A DNA stretch of 64,000 bases from Sphingomonas phyllosphaerae (GTDB lineage: Bacteria > Pseudomonadota > Alphaproteobacteria > Sphingomonadales > Sphingomonadaceae), in assembly GCA_036946405.1 (NCBI GenBank), contig JAQIJC010000001.1, forward strand, positions 1,557,001 through 1,621,000, read 5' to 3'. Within the stretch, counting starts at the first letter, position 1, and each line of letters starts with the position of its first letter. A program made the translations under genes and the position numbers. Under the pieces are notes generated by a model. The model had not been told where the DNA came from, made no database searches, and worked only from the letters and a program-made list of their open reading frames with translations. Shown here in pieces: positions 8,953 to 17,336 of the stretch.

Positions 8953-8977
8953 TCTTATGGTATGTCTTACCTGTCAA
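8949..8977 (-). promoter_or_regulatory. Candidate promoter of the leftward receptor-GH115 unit
   Basis: On the minus strand a consensus -35 TTGACA (8977-8972) is followed about 16-17 nt later by a weak -10 (AGAAGT/GAAGTT). The spacer holds GGTAAGACATACC (8971-8959), a short inverted repeat with GGTA/TACC arms that may be a second regulator site. The rest of 8808-9319 shows no gene. Confidence 0.4.
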
Positions 8978-9269
8978 CCGCTTTTTGGCCTGACATGTGT
9001 TGCGAAGTGGCGGTGACACATCTCGGCAAGCGCGGCAGCGATTGCGTGGGATGGGTGATCGAGCGGGCCGGCTAAGTTGCTCTAACAAAGATGAAATGTC
9101 GGCGTAACATGTTATTTTGCGGGTCGGGATCGGCGTGCCGTACGGGACCGATCGGGCGCGGCCTTGCACCTGCATGGAGGTTGAGATCGCTAACAGAACG
9201 GTGGCCTGACCAGTGGATGCGGTCGCGATCCCCAACGTGGGTAATCGAGACGGACTGCGCCTGACAACT

Positions 9270-9288
9270 GATATTGATTTGCATTACC
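9270..9288 (+). promoter_or_regulatory. Fur box
   Basis: GATATTGATTTGCATTACC matches the classical 19-bp Fur consensus (GATAATGATAATCATTATC) at 14 positions, including GATA, TGAT and CATTA. It lies 31 nt upstream of the ATG of the receptor at 9320. Iron repression of that receptor is therefore likely. Confidence 0.65.
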
Positions 9289-9319
9289 TGAAGGCGTAAC
9301 TGGCCCGCAAAAGGGGGCC

Positions 9320-11596
9320 ATGATGAAGCCGATTGCCTGTTTGATCTATACTGCCGCGCTGGCGGCCGCGACGCCCGGCCGCGCCCAACAGGTGCAGGAC
9401 GCACTACCCGACGACATCATCGTCACTGGCGAGAAGTCGAACCGCACGCTTCAGCAGACCGCCACCAGCGTCGCGGTCACCACGCCGGAGCGGATAGGTC
9501 AGGAGAACATACTGACGGTGCAGGATATCTACGATCGCACCGCCAATGTCTCCGCGACCTATGGCGCGTCGGGGTTCACGATCCGCGGCATCAACAACCA
9601 GGGCGTGGGCGCGGGCGGCAATGCCGACACCGCAACCGTCTATGTCGATGGCGCACCGATCCCGCGGCAGGCGCTGTTCGGCGGCCCGACCGACCTGTGG
9701 GACGTGGAACAGGTCGAGGTGCTGCGCGGGCCGCAATCGACCATCCAGGGGCTCAACGCGCTGGCAGGCGCCGTGGTGCTGACCACGCGCGACGCATCGG
9801 TCTCGGACTATGGCGCGGATGCACGCGTGCTGTGGACCAATCGCAACGAGCGCACCTTTTCCGCGGCGGCGGGCGGGCCGTTGATCCGCGACGAACTGGG
9901 CGTCCGCGTTTCGGCGGAGCGGCGGGCCGATCGCGGGCTGATCCGCAACGTCACGCGCGGCGGCTATGACGACACGCTCGCGCTGCTCAACCTGCGCGGC
10001 AAGCTCCACTGGACGCCGCGGGCCTTGCCCGGGCTCGACCTGCGCGCGAGCTACAATCGCGTGCGCCGCGACGGCGGCTATCTGTTCGAATATACCAACC
10101 TGACGACGCCGGACTTCTACGATCATCGCCAGTCGACCAACGACCAGCGCAACCGCGGCTACATCCGCTCCGACATCGCGGTGCTGAACATCGGATACGA
10201 GATCGCACCGCGGCTGCGCCTGTCGAGCGTGACATCGTTCAACCGCACCGCGACCTTGGCGCTCGCCGATGGCGACGGCACCGCCGCCGACGTGCAATAT
10301 ATCGACAACGACAGCCGTTACCGGACGTGGACGCAGGAGATGCGGCTCAATTTCGATGGCGAGCGGCTGAGCGGGCTGGCGGGCGCGTGGGTGTACCGGC
10401 GCTCCGGCGCGCTCGCCGCCGACAGCCGGGTGAATATCGCTACGCCGGTGGCGACGATCACGCAATTGCTGCAAGGTGGCGGCGTCCCTGCGGCGACGGC
10501 GCGGCAGATCGCGACACTTTATGCGAGCGCATTGCCGCAGATTCCCGTCCTCTACCTTTCCGACCAGCCGATGCTGGTGCGCAACGCCGCGCTGTTCGGT
10601 GATGCGCGGCTGCGCGTGACCGACCGCCTCTCGCTGCTCGGCGGCTTCCGCTACGATCACGAGGACAATCTTTATGGCGCCGAGACGGTCGCCACGTTCA
10701 ACGGCACCTTGCCGGCCCCGACCGACTTCGGCGCCGCCGGAACGGCGCTGAACGGCGCGGTGACGGCGATCAATCGCGGCGTGCTCGCGCTCGTCGCGCA
10801 GGCGGCGTCGGCGCGCGCGGACAATGCACGGCGCTTCGATGCCTTCCTGCCCAAGGCCGGGATCAGCATGGAATGGACGCCCGACCTGACCACCAGCTTC
10901 ACCGTGCAGCGCGCGTATCGATCGGGCGGGTCGAGCCAGAACATCGCCCGCGCGCGCCTCGTCGCCTATGATCCCGAATATAGCTGGAACTACGAAGGCG
11001 CGTTGCGCTCTCGGTGGCTGGACGGGCGGCTGACGGTCAATGCCAATCTCTTCTACGTCGATTGGCGCAACCAGCAGACCAACGCCTTCTTCGGGTTGAA
11101 CGCCTACGACTATAACACCGTCAATGCCGGCAAGTCGCATCTGTACGGCGGCGAGGTCGAGGTGCAGGGGCGCGTCGACCGGCATGTCGATGCCTATTTC
11201 TCGGCCGGGCACGTGCGCACCCGCTTCGACCGCTTCGACCTGCCGGCGGGCGCCACCAGCACCATCGAACTGGCGGGATCGCAATTCCCCTATGCGCCGC
11301 GCTGGACGCTGTCGGGCGGGGTCAACGCGCGGGCCGGCGCGATCACCGGCAACGTCAACGCCAATTACCGCAGCGGGGTCTATACCGACGTGGGCACGAC
11401 GCAGGGCCAGAACCGCCTGCCGGGCCGGACGGTGGTGAACGCGCGGATCGGCTATGACGCCGGGCGCTGGACGGTGTTCGCCTTCGCGCGCAACCTGCTG
11501 GACGCCGAATATCTGCAATATCGCGGCCCGGATGGCCGGCGTGGCATCGTCGGCGACCCGCAGACGTTGGGGGCGGGGCTGGAAATGCATCTGTGA
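9320..11596 (+). CDS. TonB-dependent siderophore-type receptor
   Basis: The 758-residue protein has a signal peptide (MMKPIACLIYTAALAAATPGRAQ) and a TonB-box-like DDIIVTGEKSN. The plug has GFTIRGINNQGVGAGG and VEVLRGPQSTIQGLNALAG, and a barrel follows. The VEVLRGPQ segment and the short N terminus are those of iron-siderophore receptors. AAGGGGGCC directly precedes the double ATG. A Fur box upstream supports ferric-siderophore uptake; the ligand is unknown. No siderophore biosynthesis genes are nearby, so use of a foreign siderophore is possible. ydfG follows 68 nt downstream and may be co-transcribed. Confidence 0.88.
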   Translation: MMKPIACLIYTAALAAATPGRAQQVQDALPDDIIVTGEKSNRTLQQTATSVAVTTPERIGQENILTVQDIYDRTANVSATYGASGFTIRGINNQGVGAGGNADTATVYVDGAPIPRQALFGGPTDLWDVEQVEVLRGPQSTIQGLNALAGAVVLTTRDASVSDYGADARVLWTNRNERTFSAAAGGPLIRDELGVRVSAERRADRGLIRNVTRGGYDDTLALLNLRGKLHWTPRALPGLDLRASYNRVRRDGGYLFEYTNLTTPDFYDHRQSTNDQRNRGYIRSDIAVLNIGYEIAPRLRLSSVTSFNRTATLALADGDGTAADVQYIDNDSRYRTWTQEMRLNFDGERLSGLAGAWVYRRSGALAADSRVNIATPVATITQLLQGGGVPAATARQIATLYASALPQIPVLYLSDQPMLVRNAALFGDARLRVTDRLSLLGGFRYDHEDNLYGAETVATFNGTLPAPTDFGAAGTALNGAVTAINRGVLALVAQAASARADNARRFDAFLPKAGISMEWTPDLTTSFTVQRAYRSGGSSQNIARARLVAYDPEYSWNYEGALRSRWLDGRLTVNANLFYVDWRNQQTNAFFGLNAYDYNTVNAGKSHLYGGEVEVQGRVDRHVDAYFSAGHVRTRFDRFDLPAGATSTIELAGSQFPYAPRWTLSGGVNARAGAITGNVNANYRSGVYTDVGTTQGQNRLPGRTVVNARIGYDAGRWTVFAFARNLLDAEYLQYRGPDGRRGIVGDPQTLGAGLEMHL

Positions 11597-11664
11597 TCGT
11601 TGCAGATCGCGCGCCGTGCCCCTCGCCGCCGGCCAAAGCGGCGAGGCCGATGGGAGACTGACGA

Positions 11665-12411
11665 ATGAAGACGGCGATGGTGACGGGTGCCACATCGGGG
11701 ATCGGACAGGCGACGACGCGGGCGCTGGCCGGTGCGGGTTGGCAGGTGATCGCCACCGGACGGCGCGCCGACCGGCTGGCCGCGCTGGCGGCGGAATGCG
11801 GCGAGCAGGTGCACACCGCCGCGTTCGACGTCCGCGACGAAGCGGCACGCGATGCCGCGCTCGACGCCGTGCCGGAGCGATTTCGCGACATCGACCTGCT
11901 CGTCAACAATGCCGGGCTCGCGCTCGGCACCGCGCCGGCGCAGCAGGCCGACCTGTCGCAATGGCGGACGATGATCGACACCAACGTCACCGCGCTCGTG
12001 TCGGTGACGCACAAATTGCTGCCCGGGCTGATCGCGCGCAAGGGCGGGATCGTCAACATCGCGTCGGTCGCGGGCAGCTACCCCTATCCCGGCGGCAACG
12101 TCTATGGCGGCACCAAGGCGTTCGTGCAGCAATTCACGCTCAACCTCCGGTCTGACCTGCACGGCACCGGGGTTCGGGTCAGTGCGATCGATCCGGGGAT
12201 GGTCGAAACCGAATTCACGCTGGTGCGGACCGGCGGCGATCGCGACGCGTCCGACACGCTTTATGCCGGCGCGACGCCGATGACCGCCGAGGATATCGCC
12301 GCCACCGTGTTGTGGATCGCGACGCTGCCGCCGCATCTGAATATCAACCGGCTGGAATTGATGCCGGTCAGTCAGTCGTTCGCGGGCTTTCAGGTCGCGC
12401 GCGGCGGCTGA
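11665..12411 (+). CDS. ydfG: NADP-dependent 3-hydroxy acid dehydrogenase YdfG (SDR)
   Basis: This is a 248-residue classical short-chain dehydrogenase. The cofactor motif is TGATSGIG (residues 7-14), then NNAG (81-84), then the catalytic Ser134, Tyr147 and Lys151 (YGGTK). The C terminus MPVSQSFAGFQV is diagnostic of YdfG, which oxidises L-allo-threonine, L-serine and other 3-hydroxy acids and in some bacteria reduces malonic semialdehyde. The enzyme is cytoplasmic. A good ribosome binding site (GGGAGACTGACGA) precedes the ATG. Following an iron-regulated receptor by 68 nt, it could share its transcript, although a functional link to iron is not evident. Confidence 0.9.
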   Translation: MKTAMVTGATSGIGQATTRALAGAGWQVIATGRRADRLAALAAECGEQVHTAAFDVRDEAARDAALDAVPERFRDIDLLVNNAGLALGTAPAQQADLSQWRTMIDTNVTALVSVTHKLLPGLIARKGGIVNIASVAGSYPYPGGNVYGGTKAFVQQFTLNLRSDLHGTGVRVSAIDPGMVETEFTLVRTGGDRDASDTLYAGATPMTAEDIAATVLWIATLPPHLNINRLELMPVSQSFAGFQVARGG

Positions 12412-12415
12412 GCGA

Positions 12416-13468
12416 CTAACGCACCGTGACCGGAAAGGAGAAATCGAGCGTTGCGCCCGCGGGGACGCGACCGCGCGGGCGGAAGCGGATCGCATTGGCC
12501 TGCGTGGCGGTGGGGCCGGGCACGTACGTCCAGGTAAGCCCCTGATCGGCGGAGAAGTCGACGTCGTCGTTCGCGCTCGCCGGCCCGTCGTAGGTGAGCG
12601 CGACCGCGCTGCCGGACGGGGCCATCGCGAAGGCGACCACCGCGGCGGAGGTGCCGTCGCCGTCGAGCGCGAGCGTCTGGCGTGGCGCGATCGGGGTGAC
12701 GACGGTGACGTTGCTCTCGGTCGCGACGATATCGGGGTTGTTGACTTGCACGGTGACCCGGCGCTTGCCGCCCGGTACGGCCTTGGGGAAGGTGGCGGCG
12801 TTTACCGGGTCCCAGGTCGTGCGGCTGGTCGTGGTGATGACCAGCTTGCGCGCGGCGACCGTCAGCGTGATATCGACGATCGTGGTGGCGCTGTCCTTGT
12901 CCAGCGCGAGGATGCACGCGCCGAGCGCGCCGATCCCCTGACAGATGTACCAGTCCCATTTGATCGTCACGCGATCGGTATAGACGCCCTCCGGCAAGGC
13001 GGCGGTGGCGGCGGGGCGGACGAAGAACGGAAGATCGGCCGCGGTGCCGCCGAGCAGCCCGAGCACGTTGAGCAGATCGCCCTGCATGTAATCCACCGTC
13101 CCGTTCTGCGCGATCGGAACATTGTTGTTCGGGTCGGCGGACAGGGCGTAGGCGAGGGAGGGTGTGCCCGCGGCGGTGGGAAGGAGCCTGAGCGCGTTAC
13201 GGCTCTGGAAGGTCGCTTTGATATAATTTCCGCTCAACACCTTGAGCAACCCGGGCGAGCAGGTGAGCCCGGCGCGGCTGCGGAGGGCAGGCACCGCTCC
13301 GGCGGCGACCGCTGCGGGGGAGTAGCTGCCGAGATCAGTCGCGGTCAGCGCGGTGGCGGTGCAGGCGGCGGCCATCGCCGGGGTCGCGCCGAGCGCACCG
13401 ACGACCGCCAGCAGTGCGACGAGCAGCGCACGCAACGTCGATGGTAAAGACACAATGGCGCGGGACAT
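12416..13468 (-). CDS. Secreted beta-rich protein, possibly SCPU/DUF11-related
   Basis: The protein has 350 residues. The open frame extends to 13969, but MSRAIVSLPSTLRALLVALLAVVGALGATPAMAA is an obvious signal peptide and sets the start at 13468. The first half (ACTATALTATDLGSYSP..., cysteines at the start and in LTCSPG) recalls spore-coat-U-type domains of chaperone-usher systems. The tail (VDFSADQGLTWTYVPGP ... IRFRPRGRVPAGATLDFSF) resembles the end of DUF11 surface proteins such as those at 17337-25040. No chaperone or usher is nearby. I do not assign a function. It converges on ydfG with 4 nt between stops. Confidence 0.55.
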   Translation of the reverse strand: MSRAIVSLPSTLRALLVALLAVVGALGATPAMAAACTATALTATDLGSYSPAAVAAGAVPALRSRAGLTCSPGLLKVLSGNYIKATFQSRNALRLLPTAAGTPSLAYALSADPNNNVPIAQNGTVDYMQGDLLNVLGLLGGTAADLPFFVRPAATAALPEGVYTDRVTIKWDWYICQGIGALGACILALDKDSATTIVDITLTVAARKLVITTTSRTTWDPVNAATFPKAVPGGKRRVTVQVNNPDIVATESNVTVVTPIAPRQTLALDGDGTSAAVVAFAMAPSGSAVALTYDGPASANDDVDFSADQGLTWTYVPGPTATQANAIRFRPRGRVPAGATLDFSFPVTVR

Positions 13469-13515
13469 GTCGCTCTCAGGCCGATCGGTAACGCGCGTGC
13501 CTACGGTATGAGTGG

Positions 13516-14136
13516 CTAAAATCCTGTAAAGGAGGCGCGGTCGAGCGTGGCGAGGGCGTGCGCGGTGGCGCGCCGGGTCGCAGCGGTGGGTGCCCGTCCA
13601 CCCTCCGCGACGCGCAGCCAATGTCGGCCGAGCGCCACGAAGCCGAGCGTCCCGGCGAGGCCGGCGATGCGATGCGCTTCGGCGGCGAGCAGCGCCGGGT
13701 CGTCGGAGGCGCCGATCGCCACCTCCAGCGCGTGGCGCAGCCCGCGCAGCAGCCCGGCGACCGGCGCGATCCCGAACGTGTCGCCGAGCCGGTCGATGGT
13801 CGCCAGCCGCGCGGCATGGCTCCATTCGGCGACGACGCCGGGCAGGCTCGCAGCAAGGTCGCGATCGTCGATGGCGGCGACATAGCCACGCGCCGCCCAA
13901 TCGGTGCGCGCGATCCAGGCGGCGGGGGCCAGCGCGAGCACCGGTGCCTCGGTGGCGAGCGGCGACCATGTCAGATCGGCAACGGCCGGATGATCGGCGG
14001 CGTGGAGCACGATGTCGTCCGCCCCCGCCGCCGCCACCACAGGCGTGGAGCAGGATCGATGCGGCCAGCCATGCTGTATCGCGATCGTGCGCGCGGCAGC
14101 GATCGTATCCGAATTAGGGTTAATCAGCACGATCAT
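13516..14136 (-). CDS. Histidine phosphotransfer (Hpt) protein with a degenerate N-terminal domain
   Basis: In the 206-residue protein, residues 125-175 form an Hpt-like four-helix segment with AEAHRIAGLAGTLGF; His155 is the expected phosphoacceptor. Residues 1-100 (MIVLINPNSDTIAAAR..., PVLALAPAAWI) look like a receiver-type alpha/beta fold lacking the acidic pocket and the phosphoryl Asp. The gene is divergent from a response regulator / hybrid kinase / receiver operon starting at 14244. It is therefore the likely relay partner between the kinase's C-terminal receiver and the stand-alone regulators (inference from context). Confidence 0.7.
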   Translation of the reverse strand: MIVLINPNSDTIAAARTIAIQHGWPHRSCSTPVVAAAGADDIVLHAADHPAVADLTWSPLATEAPVLALAPAAWIARTDWAARGYVAAIDDRDLAASLPGVVAEWSHAARLATIDRLGDTFGIAPVAGLLRGLRHALEVAIGASDDPALLAAEAHRIAGLAGTLGFVALGRHWLRVAEGGRAPTAATRRATAHALATLDRASFTGF

Positions 14137-14243
14137 TCTGCGCTATGTTACTCTATTTGCTCGACTTTGGTAATAATTGACACTGGACAGCGTGACGGGC
14201 GACCACGATCTTCGATAGCGATAACAGCTGCACATACAGGGGT

Positions 14244-14897
14244 ATGGAAGAAGACGGTCGCAGGTTGGGAGGGCGCGCGCTGGTCGCCGACGATCATCCG
14301 CTGACCCGCGAAGGTCTGGCGATGGCGGCACGCGCCGCGCTGCCCGGTGTGTCGGTCATGGCGGCCGGGTCGATCGCGGAAGCACGCACGCTGGCCGAGC
14401 GCGCACCGTTGCGGATGATCCTGCTCGACTTCAACCTTCCCGATGCGCGGGGCTTTTCCGGGCTGCTGACCCTGCAGATGCACGCGCCCGCCACACCGAT
14501 CGTGGTGGTGACCGCCAGCGAGGAGCCGCGGCTGGTGGAGGCGGCGCGCGCGGTCGGCGCGGCAGGCTATCTGTACAAGAGCCTGCCGCTCGACGATCTG
14601 GCGGAGCGGTTGCGGCGCGTCGATGGCGGGCAGCAGGTCTTCCCGTCGACCGCGGCGACCGAAGCCCCCGTGCTGGACGACCTGCTGGCGCGGCTGGCGA
14701 CGCTGTCCAATGCGCAGCGGGCGGTGCTGCTCGCGCTGGCGGACGGGCATTCGAACAAGCAGATCGCGCGCGACCTCGGCGTAACCGAGGCGACGATCAA
14801 GGCGCATCTGACTGCGATCTTCCGCAAGCTGGGGGTCAGCAATCGCGCGCAGGCGCTGCTGGCGGCGCAGCCGTTGATCGGTCGTGCGGATTCGTGA
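14244..14897 (+). CDS. NarL/FixJ-family response regulator
   Basis: The protein has 217 residues. The receiver domain occupies about 10-125, with the acidic pair Asp16/Asp17, phosphoacceptor Asp62 (LLDFNLP), Thr90 and Lys112. A LuxR-type helix-turn-helix spans about 150-215 (LSNAQRAVLLALADGHSNKQ, then IARDLGVTEATIKAHL). It activates or represses target promoters when phosphorylated. The start follows CAGGGGT. A TTGACA at 14177-14182 is a candidate -35 in the divergent region shared with the Hpt gene. Its stop overlaps the kinase start in GTGA. Confidence 0.92.
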   Translation: MEEDGRRLGGRALVADDHPLTREGLAMAARAALPGVSVMAAGSIAEARTLAERAPLRMILLDFNLPDARGFSGLLTLQMHAPATPIVVVTASEEPRLVEAARAVGAAGYLYKSLPLDDLAERLRRVDGGQQVFPSTAATEAPVLDDLLARLATLSNAQRAVLLALADGHSNKQIARDLGVTEATIKAHLTAIFRKLGVSNRAQALLAAQPLIGRADS

Positions 14898-16963
14898 GCG
14901 AGGCGGCGCTGCCCGTCCCGCCGCTGCTCCCGCCGTCGCGGTGGCGCTTCTTCCTGATCGCGACGCTGATGCCGTTGCTGCTGGCGGCGTTGATCGGCTG
15001 GACCGGCATCGAATACCGCCGCGCGGTCGACGCACAATCCGCCGCGGCGCGCTCGTTCGCGCGCGAGCGGACGCTGTTGCTGTTGCTGTCGGCGCTGAAG
15101 GATGCGGAGACGGCGCAGCGCGGGCTGTTGCTGACCGGGGACCGGGCGTTCCTCGCGCCTTATGCCCCGGCACGCGCGCAGGTCGAGCGGCTGCTGGCCG
15201 ACGCCGGGGCGATCGATCGCGTGCTGCGCCCGCTGATCGCCGCCAAGTTCGCCGAGCTGGACGACACGATCGCGCTGTTCGAGGCCGGGAACGTCGCAGC
15301 GATGCGGCGCGAGGTCGCGTCGGGACGCGGCAAGCGCATCATGGATCAGCTGCGCGACGTGGTGACCGATGCCAGCGCGGCCGAGCGGGCGCGGACCGCC
15401 GAACGTTCCGCATCGTTCAGGGCGCATCGCGACGACAGTTACCGGCTACTGGAGGTAACGGGCGCGCTGGTGAGCCTGCTGCTGCTGGGGTTCATGCTGG
15501 CGTGGTGGCGCTCGCAATCCGATCGCCACGAGGCGGCGCGCGCCGTGCACGAAGCGGCGCTGCGCAATGCCGCGATCCTCGCGAGCACCACCGATACGCT
15601 GCTGATCGTCGATCGCGCCGGCACGATCGAGACGATCAACGCCGCCGGCTACGATCTGCTGGGCTATACCACCGCCGACCTGACGGACCGCGACCTGTCG
15701 GCGATCCTTCCCTCCCGCGCGGGCGAGGACGAATGGCGCACCGCGATCGGCGCCGGCCGCGACGTCTTGCCGGCTCGTGCCGCGCGGCGACGCGACGGTA
15801 GCGAGGTGATCGTCGATGTCGCGATCGGGGTGATGCATGGCGTGGACGGCGACCGGTTCGTGCTGTCGTTGCGCGATGCGTCGGATCGGCTGCGGATCGC
15901 CCGCGCCAAGGACGAGCTGATCTCGACCGTCAGCCACGAACTGCGCACGCCGCTGACATCGGTGGTCGGCTCGCTGGCGCTGCTGCGCGCCGGCAGCGCG
16001 GGCGCGTGGCCGGCGCAGGCGGGGCGGCTGGTCGATATCGCCGACAACAATGCGCGGCGATTGATCCGGCTGGTCAACGACATCCTCGACATCGACCGGA
16101 TCGAGAACGGTCAGTTGACGATCGCGCGGACGCCGCTCGACCTGCGCACGATCATCGCGCAGGCCACACTCGACAATGAGGGGCTGGCGCGGCGGCATGA
16201 GGTGAGCCTGGTCGACGTACCCGCGCCTGCGCCGGTGCTGGTCGCGGGCGATGCCGGGCGGTTGCTGCAGGTGGTCACCAACCTGTTGTCGAACGCGATC
16301 CATGCTTCTGTCGCCGGCGGGACGGTCACGCTACGAACCGAAATGGTCGCGGGTCGGGCGCGGATCAGCGTCGACGATCATGGCGGCGGGGTGCCCGACG
16401 ACCTGCGATCACGGCTGTTCGAACGCTTCCAGTCGGCGCGCGGGTCGGGCGGGACCGGGCTGGGGCTGGCGATCGCACGCGAGATCGTGCGGCGGCTGGA
16501 CGGTACGATCTGGTTCGAGGATCGGGCGGGCGGCGGGACGCGCTTCGCCTTCGATCTGCCGCTGCTTCCCGCCGTTGGCGACGCGACGGCGGGCGCGGCG
16601 GCGCTGCCGGTCATCCTCCATGTCGATGATGACCATGACCTGTGCGAGACGATGACGCTGGCGTTCCGGGGCAGCGCCGGGATGGTGTGCGCCGACAGCA
16701 TCGACGCGGCACGCGCGCTGGTGCAGGCGCAGCCGCCGCAGCTGGCGCTGCTCGATACGCAATCGATCGATATGGCGACGCTGCTTCCCGCTTTGATCGA
16801 CCGCAGCGGCCGAGCGATCCCGGTCGTGATCCTGTCCGGCGCAGCGGTAGCGCCCGACGTCGCGCGCCATGCGGCGGCGGTGCTCGTCAAGGGGCGGCAC
16901 GGCGTGACCACGGTGGTCGAGACGATCCGGCGGCTGTTGCGCGACCGCGAGGCGCGGCGATGA
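14894..16963 (+). CDS. Hybrid sensor histidine kinase (CHASE3-PAS-HisKA-HATPase-REC)
   Basis: The 689-residue protein starts at GTG within a GTGA overlap with the upstream regulator. A first membrane helix at about 18-38 precedes a CHASE3-like periplasmic segment (AQRGLLLTGDRAFLAPY). A second helix (about 186-205) and a PAS domain (226-330) follow. The HisKA domain has phosphoacceptor His348 (STVSHELRTP), and the ATPase domain has Asn467, DDHGGGVPDD and GTGLGLAIA. The C-terminal receiver (573-685) has Asp580/Asp581 region acidic residues, phosphoacceptor Asp621 and Lys666. The fused receiver fits a phosphorelay through the nearby Hpt protein. The stimulus is unknown. It overlaps the next regulator by 4 nt. 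Confidence 0.92.
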   Translation: MSEAALPVPPLLPPSRWRFFLIATLMPLLLAALIGWTGIEYRRAVDAQSAAARSFARERTLLLLLSALKDAETAQRGLLLTGDRAFLAPYAPARAQVERLLADAGAIDRVLRPLIAAKFAELDDTIALFEAGNVAAMRREVASGRGKRIMDQLRDVVTDASAAERARTAERSASFRAHRDDSYRLLEVTGALVSLLLLGFMLAWWRSQSDRHEAARAVHEAALRNAAILASTTDTLLIVDRAGTIETINAAGYDLLGYTTADLTDRDLSAILPSRAGEDEWRTAIGAGRDVLPARAARRRDGSEVIVDVAIGVMHGVDGDRFVLSLRDASDRLRIARAKDELISTVSHELRTPLTSVVGSLALLRAGSAGAWPAQAGRLVDIADNNARRLIRLVNDILDIDRIENGQLTIARTPLDLRTIIAQATLDNEGLARRHEVSLVDVPAPAPVLVAGDAGRLLQVVTNLLSNAIHASVAGGTVTLRTEMVAGRARISVDDHGGGVPDDLRSRLFERFQSARGSGGTGLGLAIAREIVRRLDGTIWFEDRAGGGTRFAFDLPLLPAVGDATAGAAALPVILHVDDDHDLCETMTLAFRGSAGMVCADSIDAARALVQAQPPQLALLDTQSIDMATLLPALIDRSGRAIPVVILSGAAVAPDVARHAAAVLVKGRHGVTTVVETIRRLLRDREARR

Positions 16964-17328
16964 CCGGTGCGCTGCACCTGCTGTTCGTCGACGACGATCC
17001 GGACATACGGACGATCGTGACGCTGGCATTGGGGCTGGACCCGACGATCGCGGTGGTGGCGATCGACAACGCGGATGCGGCACTGACGGCGCTTGCCGAT
17101 GCGCGGTTCGATGCGGCGCTGCTCGACGTGTCGATGCCGGGAATGGACGGGCCGGCGTTGCTGGGCGCGTTGCGGGAGATCGTGCCGGGACTGCCGGTGA
17201 TCTTCATGACCGCGCATAGCCGCGCGCATGAGCTGGTCGCGCTGTACGCGGCGGGCGCGCAGGGGGTGATCGTCAAGCCGTTCGAGCCGCTGACGCTGGC
17301 GACCGAGGTGCGCGCGCTGCTGTCGTGA
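16960..17328 (+). CDS. Single-domain response regulator (receiver only)
   Basis: This 122-residue protein consists only of a CheY-like receiver: Asp11-Asp13 acidic pocket (FVDDDPD), phosphoacceptor Asp56 (ALLDVSMPGMDG), Thr84 and Lys106 (VKPFEP). The ATG lies in an ATGA overlap with the kinase gene, so the three genes form one translationally coupled operon. With no output domain it may shuttle phosphate to Hpt, act as a phosphate sink, or control a partner by contact. It ends 8 nt before the convergent DUF11 barrel gene. Confidence 0.9.
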   Translation: MTGALHLLFVDDDPDIRTIVTLALGLDPTIAVVAIDNADAALTALADARFDAALLDVSMPGMDGPALLGALREIVPGLPVIFMTAHSRAHELVALYAAGAQGVIVKPFEPLTLATEVRALLS

Positions 17329-17336
17329 GCGGCGGA

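Noticed and set aside
5550..8993. 1147-residue open frame on the plus strand opposite the receptor gene
   Set aside because: Its composition (Arg/Ala/Gly/Asp-rich, no recognisable domain) is that of a mirror frame of high-GC coding DNA; the minus strand encodes a complete receptor.
9404..11848. 814-residue minus-strand open frame opposite the siderophore-type receptor
   Set aside because: Arg/Pro/Ala-rich with no domain; the plus strand holds an intact receptor with a Fur box and ribosome binding site.
12416..13969. Apparent 517-residue fusion covering the secreted protein and part of the Hpt region
   Set aside because: A signal peptide starts internally at 13468, and the upstream part overlaps the better supported Hpt gene in another frame.
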